Of a DNA stretch of 38,944 bases, positions 30,576-38,944 are shown one piece after another. Position numbers and translations under genes: made by a program. Under the pieces are notes generated by a model. It did not search any database, was not told the DNA's origin, and worked only from the letters and a program-made list of their open reading frames with translations. This stretch comes from Halomonas heilongjiangensis (lineage in GTDB: Bacteria; Pseudomonadota; Gammaproteobacteria; Pseudomonadales; Halomonadaceae): NCBI RefSeq assembly GCF_002879645.1, contig NZ_PNRE01000087.1:1-38944 (forward strand), written 5' to 3'. Positions within the stretch are counted from its first letter, which is position 1. The number at the start of each line of letters is the position of its first letter.

Positions 30576-33470
30576 ATGTTGACCCTACGCCAGGAAGACA
30601 TCCTGCTCGACTGCCGAGCCGACGACTGGCGAACGGCGCTGGAGCGAGCCGCCGAGGCCCTGTGCCGGGCCGGCCTGGTCGCGCCCGGCTACCATGATGG
30701 CCTGCTCGACCGCGAGGCCCAATCCTCCACCTTCCTCGGCAACGCCATCGCCATTCCCCACGGCACCCCCGAGAGCCGTCAGCACGTGCGCCGCACCGGC
30801 GTTCGCGTGCTGCAGTTTCCGGCCGGGGTGGAGTGGCACGACGGCAACCGTGTCCATGTCCTGGTGACCATCGCCGCCCAGAGCGACGAGCACCTGGACA
30901 TCCTGCGTCAGCTGACCCATGTGCTGGACCGCGAGGGGGTGGCCGAACGCCTGGCCGCCGCCGACTCGGCCGGCGAGATCGCCGGGCTGCTGTCGAAGGC
31001 GGTGGTCGAGGCGCGTCTCGATGCCGACACCCTCTGCCTCGGCTTTCCCGCCCGCGACGCCCACGAGCTGGCGCTGGCCGGCGCCGCCCGGCTGCGCCAG
31101 GCCGGCTGCGTGGGCAACGACTTCGTCGCCGCCGTGGCCGAGCGCACGCCCCTGGGGCTTGGCCAGGGGCTGTGGCTGGTCAGCAGCGAGCGTGGCGTCG
31201 AGACGCCGGCGCTGTCGCTGGCCACGCCGGCCTCGACCCTGGAGCAGGATGGCGAGGCGGTGGCCGGGGTCTTCTGTCTGGCCGCCCGGGAAGATGCCCA
31301 TCGCGGCCTGCTGGAACGCATCCTCGGCCTGCTGGAGAACGGGGCGGCGGGCGAACTGCGCGAGGCCGATGTCGCCACCGTGCTGGCGCGGCTCGCCGGG
31401 GAATCCGCGGTGGCCACGACCCGGCGCGCCCGGGTGCTCAACGCCCATGGCCTGCATGCCCGCCCGGCCAAGCAGCTGGTGCAGGTGGCGCGTGCCCAAG
31501 GGCTGGCGATCCGCGTGCGCCTCGCCGAAGGCGGCGGCGAGGCGGTCTCGGCCACCAGCCTGACCAAGGTGATCGGCCTCGGCGCCCGGCGTGGTCAGTC
31601 ACTGGTGTTCTCCGCCGAGGGGGAGGGCGCCGACCGGGCGCTGGAGGCGGTCTGCAACGCCGTGGCCGAGGGTCTCGGCGAGCGGGTGCTGCCCTTCGAC
31701 GAGAGCCGCGAGCGCGTCGCCCGGGACGCGGCGGTGCCGGCCCCGGAGCCGTTGCCCGCCGATACGCCCCACACGGCGGTGGCCGCCTCGCCGGGCCTGG
31801 CCATCGCCCCGGTCTTCGTGCTGCGCACACCGCGCTTCGACTATCCCGAGCGGGCGTCGGATCCCGCTACCGAGCTGGGTCGCCTCGAACAGGCGATCCG
31901 CGAAGGGACCGAGCAGCTCGAGGCCCTGGTGCAGCAGGCCCGTGGCGGTGAGGTGGCGCAGATCCTCTCCATGCATGAGGAGATGCTGGGCGACCCCGAG
32001 CTGTACCAGGCCGCGCGGGAGAGCATCGACGAAGGGGGCTCGGCCGAGGCCGCCTGGTGGGGCGCCATCGAGACCGCCGCCCACGCCCAGGAGATGCTCG
32101 CCGACCGCCTGCTGGCCGAGCGCGCCGCCGACCTGCGCGATGTCGGCCGCCGGGTGCTGGGCATTCTCTGTCGTGTCGAGGCCCCCGAGCCGCCGGATCA
32201 CCCCTATATCCTGGTGACCGATGACGTCGGGCCCTCCGATGTGGCGCGACTCGATACCTCCCGGGTGCGTGGCCTGCTCACCGCCCGTGGCGGGGCCACG
32301 GCACACAGCGCCATTCTCGCCCGGGCACTCGGTATTCCCGCCGTGGTCGGCGCCGGGCAGCGGGTACTGACCCTGGAGAACGGCACCGAGCTGATCCTCG
32401 ACGGCGAGCGCGGGCGGGTCACCCCGGCGCCCTCCGCCGAGCGTCGGCAGCGCGCCGAAGCGCGCCTGGTCGAGCGGCAGCGACGCGAGGCCAAGGCCTG
32501 GGATGCCCGCTTCGAGGAGGCGCGTACCCGCGACGGTCACCGGGTCGAGGTGGCGGCCAACCTGGGCAACACCGCCCACGCCGCCGATGCCGTCGAGCGT
32601 GGCGCCGAGGGCATCGGCCTGCTGCGCACCGAGTTCCTGTTCATGGCCCACGCCCAGGCACCCGATCTCGACACCCAGATCGACGAATACCGCGAGGCGC
32701 TGGACGCCCTGGACGGCCGCCCGCTGGTGGCGCGCACCCTGGATGTCGGCGGTGACAAGCCGCTGCCCTACTGGCCGGTGCCTCGCGAGGACAACCCCTT
32801 CCTCGGTCTGCGCGGCATCCGCCTGGCATTGACCCGTCCCGAGGTGCTCGAGACCCAGCTGCGTGCCCTGCTGATGGCGGCTGCGCCCGCGGCGGGCCCT
32901 GGCCTGGAACAACAGGGCAAGCCGCTGCGCATCATGCTGCCGATGGTCAAGGATCTCGCCGAGTTCCGTGCCGCCAAGGCGATCTTTGACCGTCTGCTGG
33001 CCGAGATCCCCGAGGCCGAGCGCGCCAGCGACGTGCAGCTCGGGGTGATGATCGAGGTGCCCTCGGCGGCGCTGCTGGCGCCGAGCCTGGCCGCCGAGGT
33101 GGACTTCTTCTCGGTGGGTACCAACGACCTGACCCAGTACACCCTGGCCATCGACCGGGGCCACCCGGAGCTCTCCGCCCAGGCCGACGGCCTGCACCCG
33201 GCGGTCCTCAGGCTGATCGAGATGACCGTCGCGGCCGCCCATGCCCACGGCAAGTGGGTCGGGGTGTGCGGCGAGCTGGCCAGTGATGCCGTCGCCGTGC
33301 CGGTACTGGTGGGCCTGGGCGTCGACGAGCTCTCGGTGAGTGCCCGTCAGGTACCGCTGGTCAAGGCGCGGCTGCGCGAGTTCGACCTCGCCGAGGCGCG
33401 TGGCCAGGCGGAGCTGGCCCTGGCCCAGGCCACCAGCGAGGCGGTCCGCGACGCCCTGGAGGTGCGCTGA
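30576..33470 (+). CDS. fruB: Fructose PTS multiphosphoryl transfer protein (EIIA-Fru/HPr/EI fusion)
   Basis: The protein is 964 residues from the ATG at 30576, with AGGAGA upstream. Domains: EIIA-Fru (1-145) with phospho-H62 in AIAIPHGTPES; a second EIIA-like fold (about 150-275) without an equivalent histidine; HPr (about 285-370) with H294 in NAHGLHARPAKQ; and enzyme I (about 395-960) with H577 in GGATAHSAILARALGIPAVVGAG, the PEP-binding EGIGLLRTEFLFM and the C-terminal GVCGELASD. It passes phosphate from PEP through EI, HPr and EIIA to FruA, so fructose uptake does not need separate PtsH/PtsI. The layout equals Pseudomonas FruB. The stop overlaps the fruK start (TGATGG). Cra operators lie upstream. 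Confidence 0.97.
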   Translation: MLTLRQEDILLDCRADDWRTALERAAEALCRAGLVAPGYHDGLLDREAQSSTFLGNAIAIPHGTPESRQHVRRTGVRVLQFPAGVEWHDGNRVHVLVTIAAQSDEHLDILRQLTHVLDREGVAERLAAADSAGEIAGLLSKAVVEARLDADTLCLGFPARDAHELALAGAARLRQAGCVGNDFVAAVAERTPLGLGQGLWLVSSERGVETPALSLATPASTLEQDGEAVAGVFCLAAREDAHRGLLERILGLLENGAAGELREADVATVLARLAGESAVATTRRARVLNAHGLHARPAKQLVQVARAQGLAIRVRLAEGGGEAVSATSLTKVIGLGARRGQSLVFSAEGEGADRALEAVCNAVAEGLGERVLPFDESRERVARDAAVPAPEPLPADTPHTAVAASPGLAIAPVFVLRTPRFDYPERASDPATELGRLEQAIREGTEQLEALVQQARGGEVAQILSMHEEMLGDPELYQAARESIDEGGSAEAAWWGAIETAAHAQEMLADRLLAERAADLRDVGRRVLGILCRVEAPEPPDHPYILVTDDVGPSDVARLDTSRVRGLLTARGGATAHSAILARALGIPAVVGAGQRVLTLENGTELILDGERGRVTPAPSAERRQRAEARLVERQRREAKAWDARFEEARTRDGHRVEVAANLGNTAHAADAVERGAEGIGLLRTEFLFMAHAQAPDLDTQIDEYREALDALDGRPLVARTLDVGGDKPLPYWPVPREDNPFLGLRGIRLALTRPEVLETQLRALLMAAAPAAGPGLEQQGKPLRIMLPMVKDLAEFRAAKAIFDRLLAEIPEAERASDVQLGVMIEVPSAALLAPSLAAEVDFFSVGTNDLTQYTLAIDRGHPELSAQADGLHPAVLRLIEMTVAAAHAHGKWVGVCGELASDAVAVPVLVGLGVDELSVSARQVPLVKARLREFDLAEARGQAELALAQATSEAVRDALEVR

Positions 33471-34444
33471 TGGCCAGGATCCTCACCTTGACCCTCAACC
33501 CTGCCCTGGACCTGTCGGTGGGCCTGGATCGACTGGTGCCCGGCGCGGTCAACCGCACCCGCGAGACCCACCTCGAGGCGGCCGGCAAGGGCGTCAATGT
33601 GGCCCGGGTGCTGGCCAGCCTCGGCCATGAGCTCACGGTCTCGGGATTCCTCGGCGCCGACAACGACGGCCTCTTCCTGCGCGCCTTCGAGGCCCTGGGG
33701 GCCGAAGACGCCTTCATCCGGGTGCCCGGGGAGACCCGCATCAACGCCAAGGTCGCCGAGGCCGACGGACGGGTCACCGATATCAATGGCCCCGGTGCGG
33801 CCATCGCTGCCGAGGCCTGGCAGCAGTTGCTCGACTGGCTCGACGGCCGCGCCGCCGATCCCGGGCGCCGGCCCCAGGCGGTGGTGATCGCCGGCAGCCT
33901 GCCGCCGGGCATCTCGCCCACTGACCTCGCCGAGTTGGTCGCCCGCCTGCGGGGCGCCGACCTGCCGGTCTGGGTCGATACCAGCGGCGCGGCGCTGACC
34001 GCCGCCATCGGGGCGCGTCCCACCGCGGTCAAGCCCAACGAACAGGAGCTCGCCAGTTGGGCCGGACATCCACTGGAGTCGCCGCCGGCGCGGCTCCGGG
34101 CGGCGTTGCGGCTCTACGCCGCGGGGGTGGAGGAGGCGCTGCTTTCCGCCGGCCCCGAGGGCGTGCTGTGGGTCAGCCGTCGTGGCGCCTGGCAGGCGTT
34201 GCCGCCACGCCTCGACGTGGCCAGTACCGTGGGCGCCGGCGACACCCTGGTCGCCGCCATGCTGCACGGGGTGCTGTCGGGACACCCGCCCGAGCAGGTC
34301 CTGCGACTGGCCACGGCACTCTCCGCCGAAGCGGTTCGCCACGTGGGCGTGGGCGATCCCCACGCGCCGGATTTCCCTCAACTCCAACAACAGACCCGCG
34401 TTCGGCGTCTCAACGACGTGGACGCAGGGGGAGCACTCGCATGA
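33470..34444 (+). CDS. fruK: 1-phosphofructokinase
   Basis: A 324-residue PfkB-family sugar kinase. It phosphorylates fructose 1-phosphate, made by the PTS, to fructose 1,6-bisphosphate using ATP. Motifs are TLTLNPALDLSV at the N-terminus, GGKGVN-type AAGKGVNVARVLASLG, INGPGAA, VIAGSLPPGI and the PfkB signature DVASTVGAGDTLVAAML, with catalytic base D258. TAVKPNEQEL is also typical. It overlaps fruB by one base and fruA by four, so the three genes are one translationally coupled operon. Its product and substrate are the likely Cra effectors, closing a feedback loop. Confidence 0.97.
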   Translation: MARILTLTLNPALDLSVGLDRLVPGAVNRTRETHLEAAGKGVNVARVLASLGHELTVSGFLGADNDGLFLRAFEALGAEDAFIRVPGETRINAKVAEADGRVTDINGPGAAIAAEAWQQLLDWLDGRAADPGRRPQAVVIAGSLPPGISPTDLAELVARLRGADLPVWVDTSGAALTAAIGARPTAVKPNEQELASWAGHPLESPPARLRAALRLYAAGVEEALLSAGPEGVLWVSRRGAWQALPPRLDVASTVGAGDTLVAAMLHGVLSGHPPEQVLRLATALSAEAVRHVGVGDPHAPDFPQLQQQTRVRRLNDVDAGGALA

Positions 34445-36189
34445 ACGCCATCATCATCACCGCCTGCCCCAGTGGCATGGCCACCACCTTCCTCGCCGCC
34501 CGCCGGCTCGAACAGGCCGCCGAACGACTCGGCTGGCAGACCCACGTGGAGATGCACGGCGAGCTGCAACCGCTCACGCCGGTCACTGCCGAGGCCATCG
34601 CCGCCGCCGATCTGGTGGTGGTGGCCGCCGATCATGTGCCGGAGCCCCAGCGCTTTGCCGGCAAGCGGCTCTATCGCGCGGCCATCGACCAGGCATTGCC
34701 CGATCCGCGCGCCTTCCTCGAGCGGGCCAGCCGTGAGGCCGCCGATTACCAGCCGCCCATCGAGGAGGCCCCGGCCGCACCGGCGGTCGCCGGTGGGGCC
34801 CGCAGGATCGTCGCCGTGACCGCCTGCCCGACGGGGGTCGCGCACACCTTCATGGCCGCCGAGGCGCTGAGCGAGGCGGGCAAGGCGCTGGGGCATGCGA
34901 TCCGCGTGGAGACCCAGGGCTCGGTGGGGGCCCAGGACCAGCTCACCGAGGAGGAGATCGCCGCGGCGGACCTGGTGATCCTGGCCTGCGATATCGAGGT
35001 CGACCCGACCCGCTTCGCCGGCAAGCGCATCTACCGTACCTCCACCGGCAATGCGCTGAAGAAGCCGCGGCCGACCATCGAAGCCGCCCTGCACGACGCC
35101 GAGGTCGAGGAGGCCGGTGCCTCGGCCAGGTCCGGCGGCGAGGCGCGCAAGAGCGTCAAGGAGAAGGGCGTCTACAAGCACCTGCTCACCGGGGTGTCGT
35201 TCATGCTGCCCATGGTGGTCGCAGGCGGCCTGTTGATCGCGCTCTCCTTCGTCTTCGGCATCGAGGCCTTCCAGGAAGAGGGCACGCTGGCCGCGGCGCT
35301 GATGCAGATCGGCGGCGGCACCGCCTTCACGCTGATGATCCCGGTGCTGGCCGGCTACATCGCCTACTCCATTGCCGACCGCCCCGGCATCGCCCCGGGC
35401 ATGATCGGCGGCATGCTGGCGGCCAACATCGGTGCCGGCTTCATCGGCGGTATCCTGGCCGGCTTCCTGGCCGGCTACGTGGCCAAGGCGGTGGCCCAGC
35501 ACGTCAAGCTGCCGTCGAGCGTCGAGTCGCTCAAGCCGATCCTGATCATCCCGCTGGTGGCGAGCCTGGTGACCGGCCTGGTGATGATCTACGTGGTGGG
35601 CGAGCCGGTGGCGGGAATCCTCTCGGCGCTGACCGCCTTCCTCGAGAACATGGGCTCCGCCAACGCCGTGCTGCTGGGCATCCTGCTGGGCTCCATGATG
35701 TGCTTCGACCTGGGCGGGCCGGTCAACAAGGCCGCCTACACCTTCGGCGTGGGCCTGCTGGCCTCCGAGACCTACGCGCCGATGGCGGCGATCATGGCCG
35801 CCGGCATGGTCCCGGCGATCGGCATGGGCATCGCCAGCTTCGTCGCCAAGTCGAAGTTCTCCGAGCCCGAGCGCGAGGCGGGCAAGGCATCCTTCGTCCT
35901 CGGCTTGTGCTTCATCAGCGAGGGGGCCATTCCCTTCGCCGCCAAGGACCCGCTGCGGGTGATCCCGGCCTGCATCGCCGGCGGCGCGATCACCGGTGCC
36001 CTTTCAATGCTGGTCGGGGCCAAGCTGATGGCGCCCCACGGCGGCATCTTCGTGCTGATGATCCCCAACGCCATCACCCCGGTGCTGCTGTATCTCGCCG
36101 CCATCGTGGTCGGCTCCCTGGTCACCGGCCTGGGCTACGCGGCGATCAAGCGTGGCGCCGCCCCGGTGGCGGTGAGCGCCAGCGTCTGA
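34441..36189 (+). CDS. fruA: Fructose-specific PTS permease, EIIB'BC
   Basis: The protein is 582 residues from the ATG at 34441, overlapping the fruK stop. It has two IIB domains: the first (1-100) with ACPSGMATTF and C9, the second (about 120-215) with ACPTGVAHTF and phospho-C129. In E. coli FruA the first IIB has lost its cysteine; here both retain it. The IIC domain (about 240-575) has roughly eight to ten membrane segments, with HLLTGVSFMLPMVVAGG, GGPVNKAAYTFGVGLL and GLCFISEGAIPFAAKDP. It imports fructose and releases fructose 1-phosphate inside the cell. A 15-bp hairpin terminator follows the stop. Confidence 0.97.
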   Translation: MNAIIITACPSGMATTFLAARRLEQAAERLGWQTHVEMHGELQPLTPVTAEAIAAADLVVVAADHVPEPQRFAGKRLYRAAIDQALPDPRAFLERASREAADYQPPIEEAPAAPAVAGGARRIVAVTACPTGVAHTFMAAEALSEAGKALGHAIRVETQGSVGAQDQLTEEEIAAADLVILACDIEVDPTRFAGKRIYRTSTGNALKKPRPTIEAALHDAEVEEAGASARSGGEARKSVKEKGVYKHLLTGVSFMLPMVVAGGLLIALSFVFGIEAFQEEGTLAAALMQIGGGTAFTLMIPVLAGYIAYSIADRPGIAPGMIGGMLAANIGAGFIGGILAGFLAGYVAKAVAQHVKLPSSVESLKPILIIPLVASLVTGLVMIYVVGEPVAGILSALTAFLENMGSANAVLLGILLGSMMCFDLGGPVNKAAYTFGVGLLASETYAPMAAIMAAGMVPAIGMGIASFVAKSKFSEPEREAGKASFVLGLCFISEGAIPFAAKDPLRVIPACIAGGAITGALSMLVGAKLMAPHGGIFVLMIPNAITPVLLYLAAIVVGSLVTGLGYAAIKRGAAPVAVSASV

Positions 36190-36207
36190 GCGCCGGCCGC
36201 TGCAACG

Positions 36208-36242
36208 AGACGCCCCCGGATCGCCAGGATCCGGGGGCGTCT
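36208..36242. terminator. Strong terminator after fruA, possibly bidirectional
   Basis: A perfect 15-bp stem (36208-36222 with 36228-36242) around GCCAG, with GCCCCC/GGGGGC in its core, followed by GCGTTTG. On the minus strand it lies 20 bases past the stop of the next gene, so it could serve both converging transcripts. Confidence 0.75.
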
Positions 36243-36261
36243 GCGTTTGATGTCCCGGTGA

Positions 36262-36762
36262 TCAGGCCCAGGCCGAGATCGCGTAGGCGGAGTCCTGGGC
36301 CGCTTCCAGCAGGCGACATTCGTGGCGCTTCTGTTCGATGAAGTGCTCGAGCAGCGCCTCGAGTTCCGCCGTATGGCAGAACCTCACCAGCAGTTCGCTG
36401 AACTGACGCGAGTGGTGGGCGGCGGCCAGGGCATAGCCCAGGGCCTGGCAGGCCATGGCATCGTTGGCGATGAAGAGATGGAGCCGGTGGGCTTCCGGCA
36501 GCCGAAAGCGACGAGGCGGTTCGACCGGCAGGCAGTGGCGCAGGTGTAGGTGGTCGGCCAGTGCCGCCAGTGCGGCGAGGCGCTGTTCGCACTCGACCCC
36601 GATGGCGGCCATCAGCCGGCTCACCCGGGGACGTGTGGGCAGAAAGCTCAGGGCGAGACCGCGGTAGCGTTGCATCTCGCGGTACTCGTGGTCGTGGGCG
36701 AGGCGCAGTTGTTCATCCGTCGGGCAGGCGCGGGCAGTGCGGGTTGACGTGAGCGGTGGCAC
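36262..36762 (-). CDS. Small all-helical protein of unknown function
   Basis: The protein is 166 residues from the GTG at 36762, chosen because AGAGGAGAG lies about nine bases upstream on the minus strand; the open frame extends seven codons further to another GTG. There is no signal peptide or membrane segment. The sequence is predicted to form four or more helices rich in H, E and R: HDHEYREMQRYRGLALSF, AIGVECEQRLAALAALADH, ALGYALAAAHHSRQFSEL and LEHFIEQKRHECRLLEAA. This layout resembles ferritin-like four-helix proteins, but a clean ExxH pair set is not evident, so diiron binding is not claimed. An FNR/ANR-type site is correctly placed upstream, suggesting expression under low oxygen. Confidence 0.6.
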   Translation of the reverse strand: MPPLTSTRTARACPTDEQLRLAHDHEYREMQRYRGLALSFLPTRPRVSRLMAAIGVECEQRLAALAALADHLHLRHCLPVEPPRRFRLPEAHRLHLFIANDAMACQALGYALAAAHHSRQFSELLVRFCHTAELEALLEHFIEQKRHECRLLEAAQDSAYAISAWA

Positions 36763-36840
36763 GGGTCTCTCTCCTCTTGTCACTCGGGCCTCTTCCGGGC
36801 TCCGTCACCCAAAGGTAGGCCCCCCGTGTCGTCCCCGCCC

Positions 36841-36854
36841 TTGATGCAGGTCAA
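36841..36854. promoter_or_regulatory. FNR/ANR-type box
   Basis: TTGATGCAGGTCAA matches TTGAT-N4-ATCAA at nine of ten defined positions. On the minus strand a -10-like TACCTT begins at 36817, which puts the box centre about 41-42 bases before the predicted start of transcription, the class II position. The controlled gene would be the small helical protein starting at 36762. The box is about 220 bases from pqqA. Confidence 0.55.
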
Positions 36855-37069
36855 CTTCAGCCCCCTGGCGCCCAAAGTACCAGAGGGGCTCATACCCACC
36901 GGCATGACGCGCCTCGTCCGGAGGGGTGGGCCGCCAGGGGGCGCGATCTTAACGGGCACCAATGGACGAGCCAGACTCCTTCCAAAGTACCGGGTTCCAT
37001 TGGCGGCGAGGATGCTTAACTGACCCTGGCAGTTGCCAATGACGATCCGCCCATCACAGGAGCCTTCCC
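36855..37069. promoter_or_regulatory. pqqA upstream region with inverted and direct repeats
   Basis: CCCCCTGGCG (36861-36870) and CGCCAGGGGG (36932-36941) form a perfect 10-bp inverted pair, extendable by three pairs after a bulge. CCAAAGTACC occurs twice, at 36872-36881 and 36982-36991, and a related CCAAAGGTA lies at 36809-36817. CCAATGG (36959-36965) and CCATTGG (36997-37003) bracket the second copy. These may be regulator sites for the pqq promoter. I see no convincing -35/-10 pair. Confidence 0.4.
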
Positions 37070-37141
37070 ATGTGGACCAAGCCTAGCTATACCGACCTGC
37101 GCCTCGGCTTCGAGGTGACCCTCTACATCGCCAACCGCTGA
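37070..37141 (+). CDS. pqqA: PQQ precursor peptide PqqA
   Basis: A 23-residue peptide from the ATG at 37070, with AGGAG eight bases upstream. It begins [13 protein letters not shown] and contains the invariant core FEVTLY, in which E15 and Y19 are the residues cross-linked by PqqE and cut out to become pyrroloquinoline quinone. It ends IANR and TGA. PqqA is the ribosomally made substrate of the pathway and needs no export. The gene is short enough to be missed by automatic ORF calling. pqqB starts 83 bases downstream, as is usual in pqqABCDE operons. Confidence 0.95.
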   Translation: MWTKPSYTDLRLGFEVTLYIANR

Positions 37142-37224
37142 GGGCCGCGACGGGCCGGGTGCGTCCGGACGGCGCGTGCCGGGCCCGCCGGCGTCACCGA
37201 GCACGCGCCACCGGGAGATCACGC

Positions 37225-38154
37225 ATGCAGATTCTGGTACTGGGGTCCGGGGCGGGCGGCGGCTTGCCGCAGTGGAACTGCAACTGCCCGAACTGTCGGG
37301 CCGCACGGCAGGGCGAGCCGACCGTCACGCCGCGTACCCAGTCGTCGATCGCGATCAGCAGCGACGGCGAACGCTGGTTGCTGTGCAATGCCTCGCCGGA
37401 CATCCGTGCCCAGCTGGCCGCCGCTCCCGAACTGCATCCGCGCCGCGGGCTGCGCGACAGCGGCATCGCCGAGGTGCTGCTGGTGGACGCCCAGATCGAT
37501 CACGTCACCGGGCTGCTGTCGCTGCGCGAGGGCTGCCCGCTGGATGTATGGTGCACGCCCGGCGTACATCATGACCTGAGCACCGGTTTTCCGCTGTTCC
37601 CGATGCTGCATCACTGGCAGGGAGGGCTGCGCTGGCAGCCGATCCGGCTCGACGGCGAGCATCGCCAGGCGGCGTTCGCCGTGCCGAGCTGCCCCGGGCT
37701 GCGTTTCACCGCGGTGGCACTGGACAGCAATGCGCCGCCCTATTCGCCGCGTCGCGGCTCGCCCACCCCCGGCGATAACCTCGGGCTGTTCATCGAGGAC
37801 GACGCCGGCGGCGCCACGCTGTTCTATGCCCCGGGGCTGGGCCGGTTGACCGACGAGGTCCGCGGCTTCATGCGTCGGGCCGACTGCGTCCTGGTCGATG
37901 GCACCCTGTGGCACGACGACGAGATGCAGCGGCTGGGGGTCGGGCAGTCGACGGGGGCGGAGATGGGCCACCTGGCGCTGGCCGGCGAGCGGGGCATGAT
38001 CGCCGAGCTCGATGCCCTGCCCGCGGCCACCCGCCGCCTGCTCATCCATATCAACAATACCAATCCGATTCTCGACACGACCTCCGCCGAGCGGGCCACG
38101 CTCGATGCCCACGGCATCGAGGTCGCCTACGACGGCATGCGTCTGACGCTATGA
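37225..38154 (+). CDS. pqqB: PQQ biosynthesis protein PqqB
   Basis: The protein is 309 residues from the ATG at 37225, with GGGAG eight bases upstream. It has a metallo-beta-lactamase fold: [24 protein letters not shown] at the start (CNCPNC is a probable zinc site), [18 protein letters not shown] with a metal-binding DHVTG variant of HxHx[30 protein letters not shown] and the C-terminal [10 protein letters not shown]. PqqB acts as an iron-dependent hydroxylase on the tyrosine of the cross-linked intermediate before PqqC. Length and motifs match full-length PqqB. pqqC starts 22 bases after its stop. Confidence 0.96.
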   Translation: MQILVLGSGAGGGLPQWNCNCPNCRAARQGEPTVTPRTQSSIAISSDGERWLLCNASPDIRAQLAAAPELHPRRGLRDSGIAEVLLVDAQIDHVTGLLSLREGCPLDVWCTPGVHHDLSTGFPLFPMLHHWQGGLRWQPIRLDGEHRQAAFAVPSCPGLRFTAVALDSNAPPYSPRRGSPTPGDNLGLFIEDDAGGATLFYAPGLGRLTDEVRGFMRRADCVLVDGTLWHDDEMQRLGVGQSTGAEMGHLALAGERGMIAELDALPAATRRLLIHINNTNPILDTTSAERATLDAHGIEVAYDGMRLTL

Positions 38155-38176
38155 ATCCTACCGACGGGAGCCTGCC

Positions 38177-38944
38177 ATGAGTGCGATCGCCGCCACGCCA
38201 TTCGATGTTGCTCCGTTGTCGCCGGAGGCCTTCCGCGAGGCCCTGATGGCCAAGGGCGACTACTACCATGTCCACCACCCCTACCAGGTCGACATGGCCG
38301 CGGGGCGCGCCACGCCCGAGCAGATCCGTGGCTGGGTGGCCAACCGCTTCTACTACCAGGTGATGATTCCGCAGAAGGACGCCGCGCTGCTGGCCAACTG
38401 CCCCGACGCCGCCACCCGCCGACGCTGGATCCAGCGGCTGCTCGACCACGACGGCAACGGCGACGACGCCGGCGGCATCGAGGCCTGGCTGGCGCTGGGC
38501 GAGGCGGTGGGCCTGACTCGCGACGAGCTGTGGTCCCAGGCGCACGTGCTGCCGGGGGTGCGCTTTGCGGTGGACGCCTACGTCAACTTCGTGCGCGGTG
38601 CCAGTTGGCAGGAGGGGGCGATCTCCTCGTTGACCGAGCTGTTCGCCCCGAAGGCCCACCAGAGCCGGCTCGACACCTGGCCGATCCACTATCCATGGAT
38701 CGACGAGACCGGCTACGGCTACTTCCGCAAGCGGCTCAAGGAGGCGCGTCGCGACGTCGAGCACGGCCTGGAGGTGGCGCTGGCGGTGTGCACCACGGTC
38801 GAGACCCAGCGGCGGGCGCTGGAGATCCTGCAGTTCAAGCTCGACGTGCTGTGGTCGATGCTCGACGCCATGACGCTGGCCTACCAGCTCGGCCGGCCGC
38901 CCTACCACAGCGTCACCGACCGGCGCGTCCATCATCGGGGGCTG
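38177..38944 (+). CDS. pqqC: Pyrroloquinoline-quinone synthase PqqC (3' end outside window)
   Basis: The 256 codons from the ATG at 38177 (GGGAG upstream) contain no stop before the window ends. The sequence shows the PqqC pattern: [10 protein letters not shown] with the active-site histidines, [79 protein letters not shown] and the conserved tail [11 protein letters not shown]. PqqC is a cofactor-free, helical oxidase that performs the final ring closure and eight-electron oxidation to PQQ. Normal length is about 250 residues, so either the stop lies just past the window or the protein is fused to PqqD, as in some methylotrophs. This cannot be decided here. Confidence 0.95.
   Translation, partial: MSAIAATPFDVAPLSPEAFREALMAKGDYYHVHHPYQVDMAAGRATPEQIRGWVANRFYYQVMIPQKDAALLANCPDAATRRRWIQRLLDHDGNGDDAGGIEAWLALGEAVGLTRDELWSQAHVLPGVRFAVDAYVNFVRGASWQEGAISSLTELFAPKAHQSRLDTWPIHYPWIDETGYGYFRKRLKEARRDVEHGLEVALAVCTTVETQRRALEILQFKLDVLWSMLDAMTLAYQLGRPPYHSVTDRRVHHRGL

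Noticed and set aside
36780..36962. A 60-codon minus-strand frame upstream of the helical protein gene
   Set aside because: It would begin with TTG and lacks a ribosome-binding site. Its sequence overlaps the FNR box and the predicted promoter, so it is better read as noncoding.
36826..37023. A 65-codon plus-strand frame before pqqA
   Set aside because: Non-ATG start, no ribosome-binding site and no recognisable domain; it runs through the repeat-rich regulatory region.
1..38944. CRISPR array, tRNA, rRNA, insertion sequence or prophage
   Set aside because: No regularly spaced repeats, no cloverleaf-like or rRNA segments and no transposase, integrase or phage genes were seen on either strand.

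Overview
The window is GC-rich, densely packed bacterial chromosome. It looks like a halophilic or marine gammaproteobacterium of the Halomonas type. The reasons are the Pseudomonas/Halomonas-style fructose PTS (an EIIA-HPr-EI fusion, FruK and a double-IIB FruA), two different TRAP transport systems (one with its own universal stress protein), a PQQ operon and the strong GC3 bias. The taxonomic call is inference from gene content. I see no rRNA, tRNA, CRISPR array, insertion sequence or prophage.

Layout: (1) 1-7415: the end of pyruvate kinase, then a three-gene unit. This unit is a receiver domain fused to a complete glutamate dehydrogenase, a soluble PAS-PAS hybrid histidine kinase carrying two receivers and an Hpt domain, and a PLP-dependent D-serine-dehydratase-like deaminase that overlaps the kinase stop codon. 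It is the most unusual part of the window. (2) 7554-11571: a GntR/FCD regulator with a palindromic operator candidate in front of it, then modABC and a DUF192 gene in an overlapping operon. (3) 11582-15139: an EamA exporter, a Gfo/Idh/MocA dehydrogenase followed by a broken sugar-isomerase remnant, and a divergent LacI regulator with a perfect 16-bp operator between them. (4) 15264-18119: a DctP-DctQ-DctM TRAP transporter. (5) 18123-20335: a macro-domain protein and a divergent KamA-like radical SAM enzyme with a hairpin-rich leader. (6) 20565-24731: a TAXI-type TRAP receptor, a fused TRAP permease with a C-terminal extra domain, and a UspA-like protein. (7) 25079-29338: a DUF2189 membrane protein, a small LprI-like secreted protein, and a secreted SUOX-fold-like protein next to a membrane hybrid kinase. 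(8) 29361-36189: cra divergent from fruBKA, with operator candidates between them. (9) 36262-38944: a small all-helical protein with an FNR/ANR-type box upstream, then pqqA, pqqB and a pqqC that runs off the window.

How the genes work together: fructose enters through FruA/FruB, is phosphorylated by FruK and feeds glycolysis, which ends at pyruvate kinase. Cra would sense the pathway. ModABC supplies molybdate. The PQQ genes supply the cofactor of periplasmic dehydrogenases. The GDH/kinase/deaminase cluster suggests a phosphorelay whose nearest output is an enzyme of amino-acid nitrogen metabolism rather than a DNA-binding regulator.
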